From: Clostridia bacterium
GTDB lineage: Bacteria; Bacillota; Peptococcia; DRI-13; SM3-B62
DNA length: 38,115 nucleotides
Assembly: GCA_018432615.1 (NCBI GenBank)
Contig: JAHDSQ010000051.1
Coordinates: forward strand, 1-38,115
Direction: 5' to 3'
The first letter of the stretch is position 1, and each line of letters opens with the position of its first letter. This document shows positions 1 through 7,948 of this stretch, in pieces. The translations under genes were made by a program, and so were the position numbers. The notes under the pieces were generated by a model. That model saw only the letters and a list, made by a program, of their open reading frames with translations, was not told the DNA's origin and did no database searches.

Positions 1-73
1 ATTGATATATTGCTTATATTATAACACGTTGCTACGCATTGCGCAATTATAAACCATAATATTTGACAAAAAA

Positions 74-104
74 ATAATAAAAAAAGCCCTGTTTTTAAGG
101 CTTT
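74..104 (-). terminator. Possible leftward intrinsic terminator
   Basis: AAAGCC (83-88) and GGCTTT (99-104) pair around a 10-nt loop. Read on the minus strand, the hairpin is followed by a T-run (the A-run at 74-85). It would stop transcripts moving leftwards out of the window. No minus-strand gene lies just to its right, so its client is unclear. The rest of 1-240 is AT-rich with no gene. Confidence 0.3.
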
Positions 105-184
105 CAGAAAATCCACTATTTATTCAACTGTCAAAGACCCGAAAAAATTAGAAAAATAATTGGAATAATTATTAAAACAAAAAT

Positions 185-213
185 TTGACAAATAGTTAAT
201 ATTAATGTAAGAT
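185..213 (+). promoter_or_regulatory. Sigma-A promoter for the antitoxin-like gene
   Basis: TTGACA at 185-190 and TAAGAT at 208-213 are separated by 17 bp. This is a near-consensus housekeeping promoter about 60 bp upstream of the start at 274. Confidence 0.6.
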
Positions 214-273
214 AAAGGTGAGATATAATCGTTTTTAAATATGCAGCAGAGAAAAAAGTCAGGAGAGATAGAA

Positions 274-555
274 ATGAACATTTCAACGAAAGCAATAGTC
301 TCGAACTCTGAAATGATAAAGAACTATAAAGCCTGCAGGGAAAAGGCAGAAACCTTCGGCAAGATATTTATTTTAAAGAACAACCAACCGGATGCAGTAT
401 TGTTTTCTGTTACCGAATATGAACGCCTCTCTGTGTTTATTGAGTACATGGAGAGCCTTGAGGAAAAAGATATTGCAAAAGTTGTTGAGTTGCTGCCAAA
501 GGAAGGAGCTAGGAAACAATACTCCATTGATCATTTAAGAAATGATATGAAGTAG
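274..555 (+). CDS. Orphan Phd/YefM-family antitoxin
   Basis: Ninety-three residues. The N-terminal half has the Phd/YefM pattern: an early STKAIVSNSEM strand-helix, then ILKNNQPDAVLFSVTEYERL, which in this family dimerises and binds DNA. The C-terminal half is variable and acidic/basic, as in toxin-neutralising tails. An in-frame ATG at 241 exists, but AGGAGA at 261-266 lies 7 nt before the ATG at 274, so 274 is preferred. A good sigma-A promoter precedes it. No toxin gene follows: the next 180 bases are non-coding and the next gene is unrelated. It may be a solitary regulator, a leftover of a decayed module, or able to act on a toxin encoded elsewhere. Confidence 0.7.
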   Translation: MNISTKAIVSNSEMIKNYKACREKAETFGKIFILKNNQPDAVLFSVTEYERLSVFIEYMESLEEKDIAKVVELLPKEGARKQYSIDHLRNDMK

Positions 556-640
556 TCCTAATAAAGTTGCGTTTTATGGTATATCCCTGTAACGTTTTGA
601 TGGTGATAAAAAAACAAACAACAAATATCAAGTAACAAAT

Positions 641-674
641 AACTCCAGTCGAGCCATGCACTGGAGTTTAGTTT
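641..674 (+). terminator. Possible intrinsic terminator after the antitoxin
   Basis: A perfect 9-bp stem, AACTCCAGT (641-649) with ACTGGAGTT (660-668), has a 10-nt loop and is followed by TAGTTT. The T-tract is short, so termination is probably partial. It lies between the antitoxin gene and the next gene. Confidence 0.4.
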
Positions 675-739
675 CCCAGCAAGAAGGATAACCTTCCTAA
701 GGTAACCAAGATTAAATTGATGTGCAAGAGGTGGATACC

Positions 740-1237
740 ATGCTAATTGCGAGAAAATTAATTCATTATATATTATTCGCACAAATTGTTGTTCTAATGT
801 TGGTTTGCTCGTCTACCGTTTTAAAAGCAGTTGGGGTATCCTCTTGTGATTACGAAATTCCTCTTTATAAAATACATATTTCAGAAAATACGCAACGTGA
901 TATTTGGGAATTGTGTGAGAATAATCATTTATCGTATGAACTGGTTTTGGCAATATTCCTAACAGAAGGCAAAAATGATATTCAAATTGATAGCATTAAG
1001 GCAGAAATTGAAGAGTTGGCTTATTTCCGGGATTATTGGACTGAGCAAGGATATCCGGACGAGTATGTTTTTGATCTCTTGCTGTTATCCAGACAAAGAG
1101 GAATTGAAGGATGCATAATGTTTATGAAAAATACCGACCCTGATGAGCGCGATGAATATGTTGAAAAAGTTACTGAATGTAAATATTTTCTTGAGAAAAA
1201 TGATAGCAGCAAAATAACAGATTATATCAGAGTATAA
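740..1237 (+). CDS. Membrane-anchored small protein, weakly lytic-transglycosylase-like
   Basis: About 165 residues. An N-terminal hydrophobic stretch (roughly residues 8-32) is a signal peptide or anchor, so the rest should lie outside the membrane. The segment ISENTQRDIWELCENNHLS followed by YELVLAIFLTEG resembles the opening helix of soluble lytic transglycosylases, where a Glu after LAI is catalytic. The expected downstream motifs are not recognisable and the protein is short. An in-frame GTG at 722 is possible, but the AAGAGG at 726-731 favours the ATG at 740. It sits just upstream of the mannoside operon, with 14 nt between its stop and the next start. Function is not assigned; the transglycosylase resemblance is only suggestive. 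Confidence 0.55.
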   Translation: MLIARKLIHYILFAQIVVLMLVCSSTVLKAVGVSSCDYEIPLYKIHISENTQRDIWELCENNHLSYELVLAIFLTEGKNDIQIDSIKAEIEELAYFRDYWTEQGYPDEYVFDLLLLSRQRGIEGCIMFMKNTDPDERDEYVEKVTECKYFLEKNDSSKITDYIRV

Positions 1238-1238
1238 A

Positions 1239-1254
1239 GGGAGGTTATTTTATT
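1239..1254 (+). promoter_or_regulatory. Shine-Dalgarno placing the GH130 start at an ATT codon
   Basis: GGGAGG at 1239-1244 (inside AAAGGGAGGT, 1236-1245) is followed after 7 nt by ATT at 1252. That frame is open from the TGA/TAG pair at 1201-1206 through to 2254. No ATG, GTG or TTG in this frame lies between the ribosome-binding site and 1420, and family-typical sequence is already present before 1420. Confidence 0.65.
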
Positions 1255-2256
1255 AATAATAAACAATTTAAGAACAGTCAGAAAAGTGACCACAATAATT
1301 TCAAGGAGCTTTTTCATAGGAATCCGAACAACCCGATATTAACTGCAAAGGACTGGCCGTATACCGTAAACACGGTATTCAATCCGGGGGCAACTGTTTT
1401 TCAAGGCAAGGTTCTGCTATTGGCTCGAGTAGAGGATAGACGAGGATTATCTCACCTTACCAAGGCCATCAGCGAAGATGGGATTGGCGGTTGGCAGATT
1501 GAAAAAACACCGACGCTGAAGGCTGAACCGGACAAGCATCCGGAGGAACTGTGGGGGATTGAAGACCCGCGAATATCTTGGCTCGCTGAATTGGACAGGT
1601 GGGCTATCACCTATACTGCATATTCTCATGGCGGCCCCCTTGTGGCTATTGCGCTAACGGACGACTTTATTCATTTCGACCGACTCGGGCCGGCGATGCC
1701 GCCCGAAGATAAAGACGCTGCGCTTTTTCCACGGAGAATAAATGGAAAATGGGCGCTCATTCATCGTCCGATTGTCCCCAGCTGCGTACCGGGCGCGCAT
1801 ATTTGGTTGTCGTATTCCGACGATTTGGTGCATTGGAGTAATAGCCAGGTACTGATGTACGCCCGTCGGGGTGGCTGGTGGGATGCCAGTAAAATTGGCC
1901 TTTGTGCTCCTCCCTTGGAAACTGCTGAAGGCTGGCTCATGCTCTACCACGGGGTACGCAAGACTGCTGCCGGAACAATTTATCGCCTTGGTTTGGCACT
2001 GCTCGACTTGGAAAATCCTCTGAAGATCTTGCATCGCAGCGATGAATGGGTCTTCAGTCCGATAGAGGGCTATGAAAGGCAGGGAGATGTGGACGATGTG
2101 GTCTTTTCAGGTGGCTGGGTACTGGACGATAAGACCGGACTGCTAAAAATGTACTACGGGGGGGCGGACACATGCATTGCTTTGGCTACGGCTTCCATCA
2201 GCGACCTGCTGGAGTATATTCGAAAATGTCCTGAACCGAAAATAGAGTCGGTGTAG
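1252..2256 (+). CDS. GH130 beta-mannoside phosphorylase
   Basis: A 334-residue glycoside phosphorylase of family GH130. These enzymes cleave beta-mannosides with phosphate to give mannose 1-phosphate. Starting at 1420 (TTG) would give 278 residues and lose the first blade. Read from 1252, the frame supplies residues 1-56, including FNPGATVFQGKVLLLARVEDR, a typical GH130 opening. The catalytic Asp is in WGIEDPR (about residue 105). Other family signatures are KDAALFPRRINGKW, the GWLMLYHGV strand and the late MYYGGADT. No signal peptide is seen, so it is cytoplasmic. It begins an operon with a glycosyltransferase and GDP-mannose genes, which favours turnover of an internally made mannoside over import of plant mannan. 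Linkage specificity (beta-1,2 or beta-1,4) cannot be read from the sequence. Confidence 0.88.
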   Translation: MNNKQFKNSQKSDHNNFKELFHRNPNNPILTAKDWPYTVNTVFNPGATVFQGKVLLLARVEDRRGLSHLTKAISEDGIGGWQIEKTPTLKAEPDKHPEELWGIEDPRISWLAELDRWAITYTAYSHGGPLVAIALTDDFIHFDRLGPAMPPEDKDAALFPRRINGKWALIHRPIVPSCVPGAHIWLSYSDDLVHWSNSQVLMYARRGGWWDASKIGLCAPPLETAEGWLMLYHGVRKTAAGTIYRLGLALLDLENPLKILHRSDEWVFSPIEGYERQGDVDDVVFSGGWVLDDKTGLLKMYYGGADTCIALATASISDLLEYIRKCPEPKIESV

Positions 2257-2312
2257 TGTTAAGTCCTCTTGATGGCGGAAACAAATTTAGGAAAAGGAGG
2301 GAAATAACGAAG

Positions 2313-3485
2313 ATGGAAATGACAAACAAACCAAGGAGGATAACTTTTTTAAGCACATATCCTCCGCGAGTGTGCGGGTTAGCTACATTTACGGAGGACT
2401 TGGTAAACGAAATTGAGAAAACGACATTATTTCGCCCGAACGTGATTGCGGTTACTAATACGGAAGAGTACGAAGGCTCGAGAGTGGTAGCAAAACTCGG
2501 TCAGCACAACCGTGCAAGCTATTCCCGGGTTGCCCGCTGGGCGAACAACAATACCGATTTACTGATTATCGAGCATGAATATGGGATATTCGGTGGGGAG
2601 TGCGGCGAATACATTATTGATTTAGCCAAGAACTTGACGATACCATTTATCCTTACAACGCATACAGTACTGATGTCCCCTACACGAAAACAACAGACAG
2701 TTCTGCACGAACTCGGACAACTTAGCACAATGGTGGTGACAATGGCAGAGAGCACTGTCCCGCTATTGACTAAGACCTACGGTATCGAACCGAGCAAAAT
2801 AGCAGTCATTGCCCATGGTGTTCCAACCTTGACTGTTAGGCCGCGAGGAAAACTAAAAGTAAGATATGGATTAAATGACAAACAGGTCATCAGCAGTTTC
2901 GGTCTCATAAGTCCGGCCAAGGGGTTAGAATATGGTATTGAAGCGGTTGCCAAGGTCGTGCCGGAATTCAAGAACCTAGTATATCTCATTCTTGGCAAAA
3001 CCCATCCCTGCGTCAAGGAGCGATATGGCGAAAGCTACAGGGATAGTCTCATTACCTTGGCAGAACAGCTAGGTGTAAGGGATAATATATGTCTTATCGA
3101 CAAGTATCTGACTAAAGAAGAGGTAATTACTTATCTGAAATTGTCTGACATCTACATGACCCCTTATTTGTCCAAAGAACAGGCAGTCAGCGGAACATTG
3201 GCATATGCAGTGGGATGTGGGCGAGTCGTCGTTTCTACTCCGTACCGCTATGCTCGGGAACTGCTGGGGAACGGTCGGGGAATGCTGGCGGAATTTAGCG
3301 ATTCCGACTCCCTGGCGTCGTGCATTAGTAATATACTTCAGAATCCCCTATTAAAAAAAGATATGGAAAGAAAGACCTTAGCGGTTGGACAGACGATGAC
3401 CTGGACTAAGGTAGCCGGGAAATATGCAGAACTGGTTTCCAAAACTATTGATGCAACTCTGAAGCGAGGAGTGCTGGTGGGATAA
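2313..3485 (+). CDS. GT4-like (GT-B) glycosyltransferase, probable mannosyltransferase
   Basis: A 390-residue cytoplasmic glycosyltransferase. The N-terminal domain opens with STYPPRVCGLATFTEDL, the usual first strand and glycine loop. The middle has a FGLISPAKGLEYGIEA segment like the GT4 second domain, and YLSKEQAVSGTLAYAVGCG is the donor-binding region. An in-frame GTG at 2256 would add 19 residues, but AAAGGAGGG (2294-2301) fits ATG at 2313. Its neighbours make GDP-mannose, so GDP-mannose is the likely donor. Together with the GH130 enzyme it could build and phosphorolyse the same beta-mannoside. The acceptor and linkage are unknown. The partner domain encoded next is, as I recall, often fused to transferases of this type. 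Confidence 0.8.
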   Translation: MEMTNKPRRITFLSTYPPRVCGLATFTEDLVNEIEKTTLFRPNVIAVTNTEEYEGSRVVAKLGQHNRASYSRVARWANNNTDLLIIEHEYGIFGGECGEYIIDLAKNLTIPFILTTHTVLMSPTRKQQTVLHELGQLSTMVVTMAESTVPLLTKTYGIEPSKIAVIAHGVPTLTVRPRGKLKVRYGLNDKQVISSFGLISPAKGLEYGIEAVAKVVPEFKNLVYLILGKTHPCVKERYGESYRDSLITLAEQLGVRDNICLIDKYLTKEEVITYLKLSDIYMTPYLSKEQAVSGTLAYAVGCGRVVVSTPYRYARELLGNGRGMLAEFSDSDSLASCISNILQNPLLKKDMERKTLAVGQTMTWTKVAGKYAELVSKTIDATLKRGVLVG

Positions 3486-4550
3486 ATGGATCAATTCGCA
3501 AAAGACTTTGATGACGCGCACATTTTCAGAATGACCGATGATACCGGCATCTTCCAGCATGCATGTTTTAGTCTGCCTAACTTAACAGAGGGATACACAA
3601 CTGACGACAATGCCCGAGCTCTGATCATGGCGGTGATGCTCTATGAACAATACCCAAAAACTGCTTATCTAGGACTGGTCTATCGCTATCTTAGCTTTGT
3701 GTTGCACGCTCAGAATCAAAGCGGCGGATTTCGGAACTTTATGACATACGATCGTCAATTTACGGAAAAGGAAGGCTCAGAGGATTGTTTTGGCCGTTGC
3801 CTATGGGCTTTGGGTTATTCACAAGCCTCATCGGCAATGCCTCATGGCATTAAGGAAGCTTGTACCGTTGCTATCAGCCGAGCCCTTCCCCGTGTCCCCA
3901 ACCTTTTCAGGCTACGTGGCCAGGCTTACGCTTTAATTGGTCTTGCTTACCTCGAAGATTCCCATGCCCGGATTCTCCTGACCGAGTTGGCCGACTCGCT
4001 GATCAACAGTTTTGAACACAATGCCGACGATGTGGACTGGCACTGGTTTGAGAACAGTCTCACATATGACAATGCGGTGTTGCCGTGGGCACTGTTTGCC
4101 GCTTATCAACATCTTGGAGAAGATCGTTTGTTGCACGTAGCGCAAGCGAGTTTGCAATTCTTTGACAAGGTTGCATTTCGAGACGGTTATTTTCGGGCGG
4201 TAGGCTGTAAAGGATGGCTGCTGCGAGGCTCGAAACCCGCGCGGTATGACGAACAGCCTCTCGAGGCAAGTACAGCTACATTGGCCCATCTGGCCGCTTA
4301 TGAAGCCACCGGCGACCAGAAAATGTTGGAACTGGCCCAAAAAAGTTTTGCTTGGTATCTAGGTAAAAATTCCCGAGGCGAATCCTTGATCGATAGTGAG
4401 AGCGGTGGCTGTTGTGACGGCATTACTGTTGACGGTCTCAACAAAAACCAGGGATCTGAAAGCATCATCGGATACTGTATTGCCAAACTGGCTTTGGCAA
4501 AATATGAAGCAGATTCTATCAGTTTGGAAAGGGAAGTGGTTCCTATATGA
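3486..4550 (+). CDS. Alpha/alpha-barrel-like protein partnered with the GT4 enzyme
   Basis: 354 residues, starting immediately after the stop of the glycosyltransferase and overlapping manC by 4 nt (ATGA), so translation is likely coupled. The N-terminus has RMTDDTGIFQHACFSLPN and then EGYTTDDNARAL, with repeated helical segments such as QNQSGGFRNF, WHWFENSLTYDNAVLPWALF and EASTATLAHLAAYEATGD. That pattern of paired helices with aromatic and acidic loops resembles (alpha/alpha)6 barrels that bind glycans. I recall this domain as a C-terminal extension of GT4-like enzymes, here a separate gene. It may be a glycan-binding or hydrolytic partner. The catalytic activity is unknown. Confidence 0.65.
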   Translation: MDQFAKDFDDAHIFRMTDDTGIFQHACFSLPNLTEGYTTDDNARALIMAVMLYEQYPKTAYLGLVYRYLSFVLHAQNQSGGFRNFMTYDRQFTEKEGSEDCFGRCLWALGYSQASSAMPHGIKEACTVAISRALPRVPNLFRLRGQAYALIGLAYLEDSHARILLTELADSLINSFEHNADDVDWHWFENSLTYDNAVLPWALFAAYQHLGEDRLLHVAQASLQFFDKVAFRDGYFRAVGCKGWLLRGSKPARYDEQPLEASTATLAHLAAYEATGDQKMLELAQKSFAWYLGKNSRGESLIDSESGGCCDGITVDGLNKNQGSESIIGYCIAKLALAKYEADSISLEREVVPI

Positions 4551-5935
4551 AGATAATTATTCTCGCGGGTGGTGGAGGTAATCGCTTGTTCCCTCTGTCA
4601 CGGACGAAATTCCCTAAACAGTTTTTAAAGCTTGGCGTTGGCAAATCTCTTCTGGCACAGACCATAGAGCGCTTTCTGATGCTGGTTGAACCAGCGGATA
4701 TAGTCGTCGTTACCAATCAGGACTATTCGTACCATGTAAGAAGTGAGCTTGTCGCGGCTAATGCGGGTCAGGCCCATATCCTTTTGGAGCCTGTGGCCCG
4801 TAACACCGCACCGGCTATTGCCCTGGCCGTTAAATACTGCATAGATAAGCTGGGTTGCGGCATAGATGAGGTGTTGTTTATAACCCCCTCAGACCATATC
4901 ATCAGTCCTTTGGATGCATTTGCGTCCGCAGCCCGGTTGGCGGAGAACATGGCGTGTCAAGACAGGATCGTGACCTTTGGGGTAACACCCTATCGGCCGG
5001 AAACAGGTTATGGCTATATCCAGACCGGTGATCCCTTTGGCAGCGGTTATGTTGTAAATTCTTTCCATGAAAAGCCGGACAGAACCACCGCAGAGGGTTA
5101 CCTTGCTGTGGGTAAATACTATTGGAACTCAGGTATGTTTGCCTTCACTATCGATCGTATTATGCACGAGCTGTCCGCTCACCAGCCGGATATTTGCGTC
5201 CAGGTCGATAAAAGCTGGGAGGAATTGATAGAAAACTTCAGTGAGATGCCCAATATCTCCATCGATTATGCCGTGATTGAGAAATCCAAGCAGGTAGTCT
5301 TGCTGCCGCTCAATGCAGAATGGAGTGACATCGGTTCTTGGGATGCGATTTATGATTTATTAGACAAGGATGCAAAGGGCAATGCCATCAAGGGGGATTG
5401 TATTCCTATTGCTTGTTCGAATACCTTGATGTTGGGACAGAGCCGTCTCGTGGCCGGTATCGGCCTGGAAGATTTATTAGTAATAGAGACGGACGATGTG
5501 GTCGTGGTAGCCAAAAAGGGCGAGTCCCAGAAGGTAAAGGACCTGGTGAACCAGCTCAAAAAGGACGGGCGGACGGAAACAAGTGAGCACGCTACGGTGT
5601 ATAGGCCTTGGGGGCAATATTCCCTGCTGTCCGGAGGAAGGGGCTATCAGATGAAAAAAATCACTGTCAACCCAGGGGAAACACTTAGTTCGCAGATGCA
5701 TTATCACCGCAGCGAACACTGGATTGTCGTCGGCGGCACAGCGAAGGTGACCATTGGTGAAACAGAACAGATATTGCATGAGAACGAGAGCGTATTCATT
5801 CCGCAAACAACAAAGCACCGTTTGGAGAACCCCGGCAAGTTATTACTTGAAATCATCGAACTACAGAACGGCAGGTACCTGGAAGAGGACGATATCGTTC
5901 GTTTTGAAGATATCTATGGTCGGGTAAATGCATAG
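4547..5935 (+). CDS. manC: Mannose-1-phosphate guanylyltransferase / mannose-6-phosphate isomerase
   Basis: A bifunctional 462-residue enzyme of the ManC/AlgA/XanB type. The nucleotidyltransferase half begins with LAGGGGNRLFPLSR and FPKQFLKL (residues about 6-27), the signature GTP-binding loop. YGYIQTG and FHEKPD follow in the usual order. The C-terminal third is a type II phosphomannose isomerase cupin with QMHYHRSEHWIVVGGTAKV, which carries the metal-binding histidines. It converts fructose 6-phosphate to mannose 6-phosphate and mannose 1-phosphate to GDP-mannose. With the mutase downstream, it supplies donor for the glycosyltransferase two genes upstream. Length is normal for the bifunctional family. 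Confidence 0.92.
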   Translation: MKIIILAGGGGNRLFPLSRTKFPKQFLKLGVGKSLLAQTIERFLMLVEPADIVVVTNQDYSYHVRSELVAANAGQAHILLEPVARNTAPAIALAVKYCIDKLGCGIDEVLFITPSDHIISPLDAFASAARLAENMACQDRIVTFGVTPYRPETGYGYIQTGDPFGSGYVVNSFHEKPDRTTAEGYLAVGKYYWNSGMFAFTIDRIMHELSAHQPDICVQVDKSWEELIENFSEMPNISIDYAVIEKSKQVVLLPLNAEWSDIGSWDAIYDLLDKDAKGNAIKGDCIPIACSNTLMLGQSRLVAGIGLEDLLVIETDDVVVVAKKGESQKVKDLVNQLKKDGRTETSEHATVYRPWGQYSLLSGGRGYQMKKITVNPGETLSSQMHYHRSEHWIVVGGTAKVTIGETEQILHENESVFIPQTTKHRLENPGKLLLEIIELQNGRYLEEDDIVRFEDIYGRVNA

Positions 5936-5956
5936 CATGTTAACAGGAGGCTTAAT

Positions 5957-7357
5957 ATGATAAGATTTGGAACCGACGGCTGGCGGGGGATTATTAGTGA
6001 AGATTATACCTTTAATAATGTGCGCCTGGTTGCTGAAGGCATTGCAAACTATATTAATGATCGTAAAGAGACAGACAAAGGTATCGTTGTTGGATATGAT
6101 GCGCGTTTTTTGTCGGCGGAGTATGCAGCCGAATGTGCGGCTGTGCTTGCAAATCATGGGGTTAAGGTCTGGCTGGCTGACAGTATCATGCCAACGCCGG
6201 CCTTAAGTTGGCAGGTAAAAGATTATGCTGCTGCCGGCGGCGTAATGATTACCGCCAGTCATAATCCGGCGATATATAACGGCTTTAAATTCAAGGCATC
6301 CTATGGCGGCTCTGCTTCACCGGAAATCATAGCGGAGCTTGAAAAATATATCCGACCCTTGGAAGCCAGCGGGAGAATATTCCCCAAGGTAGCCATGCCG
6401 CAGGACATGGAATACTTTGCACCCCGTGCGTCATATCTGGAACACGTCAAGGCCATGTTGAACCACGATACGCTGGCCGGTTTTAAAGGAAAAATCGTTT
6501 TTGACGTTATGCACGGGGCCGCCATGAGTTACCCAAGTGAACTGGGGAAAAGCTATGGACTGGATATCGTCGAACTGCACAACGAGTACAATCCCTCCTT
6601 TGGCGGCATAAATCCTGAGCCGATAGAGAAAAACCTGGATTCATTGAGAAAGGCGATGAAGGAGCATAATGCTTACATTGGTCTGGCAACTGATGGTGAC
6701 GGTGATCGCATCGGAGCGATGGATGCTGATGGCTGCTTCATTAACCCCCATCAGATTATAGCCCTCTTGATAAAGTATTTAGTCGAGCAACGCGGATGGA
6801 GTGGTGGTGTCGCACAAACATTGACGGTATCCGAGTTGGTGAAACGGGTGGCACAAAAGTACGGTCTCAAGCTTTATGAAACACCGGTAGGTTTTAAATA
6901 TATTACAACGTTGATGCAAAGCGAAGATATTCTCATCGGTGGTGAGGAGTCGGGCGGCATAGGTCTAAAAAATTATATCCCTGAACGGGACGGCGTAATG
7001 CTGGGTTTTCTTTTGATTGAGATGGTCGCTGCTTACGGCAAGACGTTAGGGCAATTACTTAGCGAGATGATGGAGGAATTGGGTTGGTACTATTATGACC
7101 GCGAAGACCTGCATCTTGAAATAGAAAAAAAAGAAAAGTTAATGAAGGCAATGACTGATAATCCACCGCAGATGATGGATGAGTCAAAAGTTTTGTCATG
7201 CAATATATCAGATGGATGCAAGCTATATTTGGAGGACTGTTGGGTGATGTTTCGAGCGTCCGGAACGGAGCCTGTTGTCCGCATCTACGCAGAGGCCAAT
7301 ACTCCCCAGCGGTTGCGTGAAATACTTGATAAAGGGCTAGCCTATGCTAAAGGCTAG
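5957..7357 (+). CDS. Phosphoglucomutase/phosphomannomutase
   Basis: A 466-residue alpha-D-phosphohexomutase. The phosphoserine loop is TASHNPAIYNG (Ser about 101), the magnesium loop is TDGDGDRIG (about 246-252), the sugar-specificity loop is GGEESGGIG and the phosphate-binding loop is RASGTEPVVRIYAE. All four family loops are intact. AGGAGG at 5945-5950 supports the ATG. It closes the GDP-mannose operon and probably interconverts mannose 6-phosphate and mannose 1-phosphate. It could therefore also return the mannose 1-phosphate made by the GH130 phosphorylase to central metabolism. Strict preference for glucose or mannose phosphate cannot be told from the sequence. Confidence 0.9.
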   Translation: MIRFGTDGWRGIISEDYTFNNVRLVAEGIANYINDRKETDKGIVVGYDARFLSAEYAAECAAVLANHGVKVWLADSIMPTPALSWQVKDYAAAGGVMITASHNPAIYNGFKFKASYGGSASPEIIAELEKYIRPLEASGRIFPKVAMPQDMEYFAPRASYLEHVKAMLNHDTLAGFKGKIVFDVMHGAAMSYPSELGKSYGLDIVELHNEYNPSFGGINPEPIEKNLDSLRKAMKEHNAYIGLATDGDGDRIGAMDADGCFINPHQIIALLIKYLVEQRGWSGGVAQTLTVSELVKRVAQKYGLKLYETPVGFKYITTLMQSEDILIGGEESGGIGLKNYIPERDGVMLGFLLIEMVAAYGKTLGQLLSEMMEELGWYYYDREDLHLEIEKKEKLMKAMTDNPPQMMDESKVLSCNISDGCKLYLEDCWVMFRASGTEPVVRIYAEANTPQRLREILDKGLAYAKG

Positions 7358-7366
7358 CCCTTTATC
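7331..7366 (+). terminator. Hairpin overlapping the mutase stop codon
   Basis: A perfect 12-bp stem, AAAGGGCTAGCC (7331-7342) with GGCTAGCCCTTT (7352-7363), has a 9-nt loop and contains the TAG stop (7355-7357). The T-tract is short. It ends the mannoside operon and faces the convergent yoeB gene. Confidence 0.55.
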
Positions 7367-7417
7367 GGGGGTTGTTTACGCTAAGATGGATTTAAGCAAG
7401 ACTGTTAAAAAACATGA

Positions 7418-7687
7418 TTAAAATTTATAATGTGTCCACATACTGATGATCTTTACAATTTGCTGTTCTTCCAAGACCGCATAAACAAGCCGATGTTTGA
7501 TGTTGATCCTACGGCAGTATGCTCCGTGTAAATCACCTTGCAACTTTTCATATGGTGGGGGTGACTGGAATGGATTCTCTCTGATAATATTAATAAGAGC
7601 TTTTGCTTTGCCGGTAAGTTTTGCAGCTTTCAGCTTTGGTATATCCTTTAATGCCTTTTTATCGAAGACTATAGAATACATTACCAT
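7418..7687 (-). CDS. yoeB: YoeB/Txe-family mRNA interferase toxin
   Basis: 89 residues on the minus strand. The C-terminal half has the YoeB signature ENPFQSPPPYEKLQGDL followed by a RRIN-KHRLVYAV segment. These supply the glutamate, arginine, histidine and terminal aromatic residues used for ribosome-dependent mRNA cleavage, and the last residues HYKF match the usual tail. Translation is coupled: the start at 7687 overlaps the antitoxin stop (TAA at 7683-7681) by 7 nt, with GAGGT just upstream. A second in-frame ATG two codons in is possible. It appears intact. The toxin is held inactive by the antitoxin encoded just upstream. Confidence 0.93.
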   Translation of the reverse strand: MVMYSIVFDKKALKDIPKLKAAKLTGKAKALINIIRENPFQSPPPYEKLQGDLHGAYCRRINIKHRLVYAVLEEQQIVKIISMWTHYKF

Positions 7688-7929
7688 TCAACCTCATTTT
7701 CAGGTACACACTCAGAAATAGGTGTTTTTAAACCCTCCATAATTCGTTCTCTCATATTTGGGATAGAGCAAAGGTAGAGAGTTTCCATTAAACCATTGTA
7801 ATCTTCTTCGCTGATCATCACGGCGTTTCCGTCTTTCGTGCTGATATTGACAGGCTCGTTATATTTTATAGTTTGTTCCAGTATAACGAAGATGTTTTTT
7901 CTAAAATTAGTAGCATTGGTGTTAATCAT
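7681..7929 (-). CDS. yefM: YefM/Phd-family antitoxin
   Basis: 82 residues on the minus strand. INTNATNFRKNIFVILEQTI followed by YNEPVNISTKDGNAVMISEEDY is the YefM DNA-binding and dimerisation domain. The shorter C-terminal part ending PENEVEW should wrap the toxin. An AGGAGGT lies just upstream of the start. It is the first gene of a two-gene operon and, with the toxin as co-repressor, probably binds the palindrome at 7949-7965. It is only distantly similar to the orphan antitoxin at 274-555. Confidence 0.92.
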   Translation of the reverse strand: MINTNATNFRKNIFVILEQTIKYNEPVNISTKDGNAVMISEEDYNGLMETLYLCSIPNMRERIMEGLKTPISECVPENEVEW

Positions 7930-7948
7930 TGTTTATCAACCTCCTACA

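Noticed and set aside
1420-2256. GH130 gene starting at TTG 1420
   Set aside because: There is no ribosome-binding site there, and 56 upstream in-frame residues contain family-conserved sequence.
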